A stretch of 7,576 nt of DNA, from the NCBI GenBank assembly GCA_027064785.1, contig JAMOPE010000370.1, positions 1 through 7,576 of the forward strand, written 5' to 3'. The notes beneath the pieces were generated by a model, which saw only the letters and a program-made list of their open reading frames with translations, did no database searches and was not told the DNA's origin. The position numbers and the translations under genes were made by a program. Below are positions 5,941 through 7,576 of this stretch, in pieces. Each line of letters begins with the position of its first letter. The first letter of the stretch is position 1. Source of the stretch: Geobacteraceae bacterium (lineage in GTDB: Bacteria > Desulfobacterota > Desulfuromonadia > Desulfuromonadales > Geopsychrobacteraceae).

Positions 5941-5970
5941 TTTCTACCACAGTTCATACGTCAATGTAAA
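5941..5970 (-). promoter_or_regulatory. candidate promoter for rpsO
   Basis: In the truB-rpsO gap the minus strand has TTTACA (5965-5970, 5/6 match to the -35 box) and, 18 nt on, TAGAAA (5941-5946, 4/6 match to the -10 box). Transcription would start about 60 nt before the rpsO GTG, leaving room for a leader. A TTGACG lies just inside but has no well-spaced -10 box. A separate rpsO promoter inside the cluster is common in other bacteria. Confidence 0.45.
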
Positions 5971-5986
5971 GATTAAACTTCTTTTT

Positions 5987-6901
5987 TTAATGACTTACAA
6001 AGACACGGATGAGTTCAAAATCACCGCGCTTTTCTTTAATTCGTGTCGGTGCATAGCGACTGACTGCAGCCAGTTTTCCATCAATTTGAAGCCGCACCAA
6101 TTGGCCGTCTATAAGATCATTTGAAGCATCAGTCTGATTCGATTGCGGTGGGATCCCATAACTTAATGCCGATGCTGCAGTTTCATTTAATTTGATTGCA
6201 GGGAAACCACGCAGTGCATCATCAAGGGAGATGAGCGATTCGATCGGGTTATCCAGTTGCTTGAGATTATCAAGAGTGTGACATTCCTCAACAGTGAACG
6301 CCCCGCTCTGCAAGCGCTGTAATTCAGTAAGATGAGCCCCGCAGCCTAACTGCTCACCAATATCATTGCAGAGGGTTCTGATATAAGTTCCCTTTGAACA
6401 ATCGACCTCAATCGTAACAGTCTCAGCATCATACCGGATCAGGTCAAGACGACTGATTGTCACTTGTCGGAGCTCACGATCAATAGTCTTCCCCTCACGG
6501 GCCAGCTTGTATAAAGGGACACCATCTTTTTTCAGCGCAGAAAACATCGGTGGTAACTGCTCGATATCGCCTCGATAACATTTCAAGACAGCCTCAAGAA
6601 TTTCTCCGGAGATTTCGGGCAGCGGACGCTCTTCGAGGATCTGCCCCTCAGCATCAAGAGTGTCGGTCGTTATTCCCAGTTTAAATGTTGCTCGATATGA
6701 TTTATTTTCGGCAAGGAGAAACTGGAGGATCTTGGTTCCATCACCTAATGCAACAGGCAACACTCCGGTTGCCAAAGGATCAAGAGTTCCGGCATGGCCC
6801 ACTTTACGGGTGTGGAATATACGGCGGATTTGACGAACAACATCGTGAGATGTCATCCCGGCTGGCTTATTAACGAGTAAAAGTCCGTGCACTGGGATCA
6901 A
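5987..6901 (-). CDS. truB: tRNA pseudouridine(55) synthase
   Basis: TruB isomerises U55 in the T-loop of nearly all tRNAs and also acts as a tRNA chaperone. The 304-residue product begins with the family block GLLLVNKPAGMTSHDVV (6-22). The catalytic motif VGHAGTLDPLATGVLP (34-49) has the nucleophilic Asp41. Further conserved segments are QLPPMFSALKKDGVPLYKLAREG, DCSKGTYIRTLCNDIGEQLGCGAHLTELQRLQSGAF and a C-terminal PUA-like region (DGQLVRLQIDGKLAAVSRYAP). The start is uncertain. A TTG at 6899-6901 overlaps the upstream stop as TTGA, while a GTG at 6890-6892 would give MHGLLLVNKP, closer to typical TruB starts. Neither has a clear Shine-Dalgarno, so coupling to the upstream gene is likely. Confidence 0.95.
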   Translation of the reverse strand: MIPVHGLLLVNKPAGMTSHDVVRQIRRIFHTRKVGHAGTLDPLATGVLPVALGDGTKILQFLLAENKSYRATFKLGITTDTLDAEGQILEERPLPEISGEILEAVLKCYRGDIEQLPPMFSALKKDGVPLYKLAREGKTIDRELRQVTISRLDLIRYDAETVTIEVDCSKGTYIRTLCNDIGEQLGCGAHLTELQRLQSGAFTVEECHTLDNLKQLDNPIESLISLDDALRGFPAIKLNETAASALSYGIPPQSNQTDASNDLIDGQLVRLQIDGKLAAVSRYAPTRIKEKRGDFELIRVFVSH

Positions 6902-7576
6902 TCGAGAAGCTGGTCAATGAGTTGAAAAACGGTCTTTTGAATGTCAGACAACGAACCACTAAGTTTGGCACCGGCGGCGTTATGATGCCCTCCACCGCCT
7001 AGCTTGTGAGCCATCGTTCCGACATCGATCTTCCCCCGGGAACGAAAGCTGACTTTGAATAAGCCCTCTTCGACTTCACTAAAGAACAATGCGACCTCGA
7101 CACCCCGAATAGCACGGGGGTAATTAACAAAGCCGTCAGCATGTTCTTCCGTTGCCCCGGACTGTTTAAGAATCTCACGCGTCATTGAAACGGAAGCATA
7201 ACGACCACAAGGGGAAATCTGCAGCGTTGGCAAAACCAATCCAAGCAAAATCATCCGTTTAGGATCGTGGCTTTCATAAAGGCTACTTGAGATTTCCCAG
7301 GGATCGACACCGAGGTCAACAAGTTCACCAGAGATCTGAAAAGCTTCGCGATTGGCACTCGAGTAGCGGAAGGATCCCGTGTCTGACAGAATTCCCAGAT
7401 AAAGGGCTTTTGCAACAGACAGGCTCAGTTTGTAGTTACATGCCAGAAGCAGACGATAAATTAAAGCCGCTGTGGCACTTGCTGTTGTGTCCAGAAAATA
7501 GATATCACCGAATGTTGATAACGGGTGGTGATCGATATTAATGACAGTCCGGCACAGATCAGTTACCGGCAGTGCC
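6898..7576 (-). CDS. nrnA: DHH/DHHA1 phosphoesterase, NrnA-like (5' end outside window)
   Basis: The frame is open from the window edge (first whole codon at 7575) to the TGA at 6898-6900, giving about 225 C-terminal residues. NIDHHPLSTFGD near the edge is the DHH metal-binding motif. LGILSDTGSFRYSSAN is the second conserved metal/substrate segment of the family. The DHHA1 domain ends in HKLGGGGHHNAAGAKL, the usual GGGGH-x-x-AAG signature. NrnA-type enzymes degrade short oligoribonucleotides (nanoRNA) and dephosphorylate pAp. The N-terminal quarter, with the first Asp/His motifs, is outside the window, so completeness cannot be judged. An internal ATG at 7252-7254 is not the start, since homologous sequence continues upstream of it. 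It overlaps truB, as in many rbfA-nrnA-truB-rpsO clusters. Confidence 0.92.
   Translation of the reverse strand, partial: ALPVTDLCRTVINIDHHPLSTFGDIYFLDTTASATAALIYRLLLACNYKLSLSVAKALYLGILSDTGSFRYSSANREAFQISGELVDLGVDPWEISSSLYESHDPKRMILLGLVLPTLQISPCGRYASVSMTREILKQSGATEEHADGFVNYPRAIRGVEVALFFSEVEEGLFKVSFRSRGKIDVGTMAHKLGGGGHHNAAGAKLSGSLSDIQKTVFQLIDQLLD

Noticed and set aside
6898..7254. a complete 118-residue protein starting at the ATG at 7254
   Set aside because: The frame continues to the window edge with DHH-family motifs (NIDHH, SDTGSFRYSSAN), so this ATG is internal.

Overview
The window is a compact stretch of bacterial housekeeping genes, all on the minus strand. It reads right to left as nrnA-like (5' end outside the window), truB, rpsO, pnp, dut, a DUF493 gene, a Sua5/YciO/TsaC gene, a class II tRNA nucleotidyltransferase/poly(A) polymerase, and tRNA-Gly(CCC). 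At the far left is a decayed TetR-type regulator tail. Base composition is moderate and AGGAG-type ribosome sites are common. The nrnA-truB-rpsO-pnp order is the tail of the widespread nusA-infB-rbfA translation/RNA cluster. Having dut close behind pnp, and the style of the protein sequences, suggest a Desulfuromonadales/Geobacter-like (Desulfuromonadota) bacterium. That placement is inference and no marker here settles it.

Right part (5605-7576): the DHH/DHHA1 phosphoesterase overlaps truB by 4 nt. A 115-nt gap with a candidate sigma70 promoter precedes rpsO. Middle (3223-5604): rpsO ends in a strong intrinsic terminator. The pnp leader that follows holds a 26-position imperfect stem capped by a TTTT loop, then a perfect 8-bp hairpin just before the pnp ribosome site. 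This architecture recalls the RNase III/PNPase-autoregulated pnp leader of enterobacteria. After pnp come a hairpin and a GC-rich terminator whose U-tract lies directly against the dut ribosome site. Left-middle (524-3222): dut and the DUF493 gene overlap by ATGA. The YciO-type gene and the nucleotidyltransferase are 7 nt apart, and an AT-rich terminator-like hairpin sits in front of the YciO-type gene.

Left (1-523): a near-consensus promoter (TTGACA, 18 nt, TATACT) lies across the end of the nucleotidyltransferase gene and drives tRNA-Gly(CCC), which has an encoded CCA and its own terminator. Beyond it are two more hairpins and an 84-codon TetR C-terminal remnant with no DNA-binding domain or start codon.

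The genes share a theme of RNA synthesis, modification and decay: S15, Psi55 synthase, PNPase, nanoRNA/pAp hydrolysis, t6A-type chemistry and tRNA 3'-end addition. dUTPase adds nucleotide-pool hygiene. I see no defence system, mobile element, CRISPR array or other novel multi-gene system. The most interesting material is the set of RNA structures between the genes, mainly the pnp leader.
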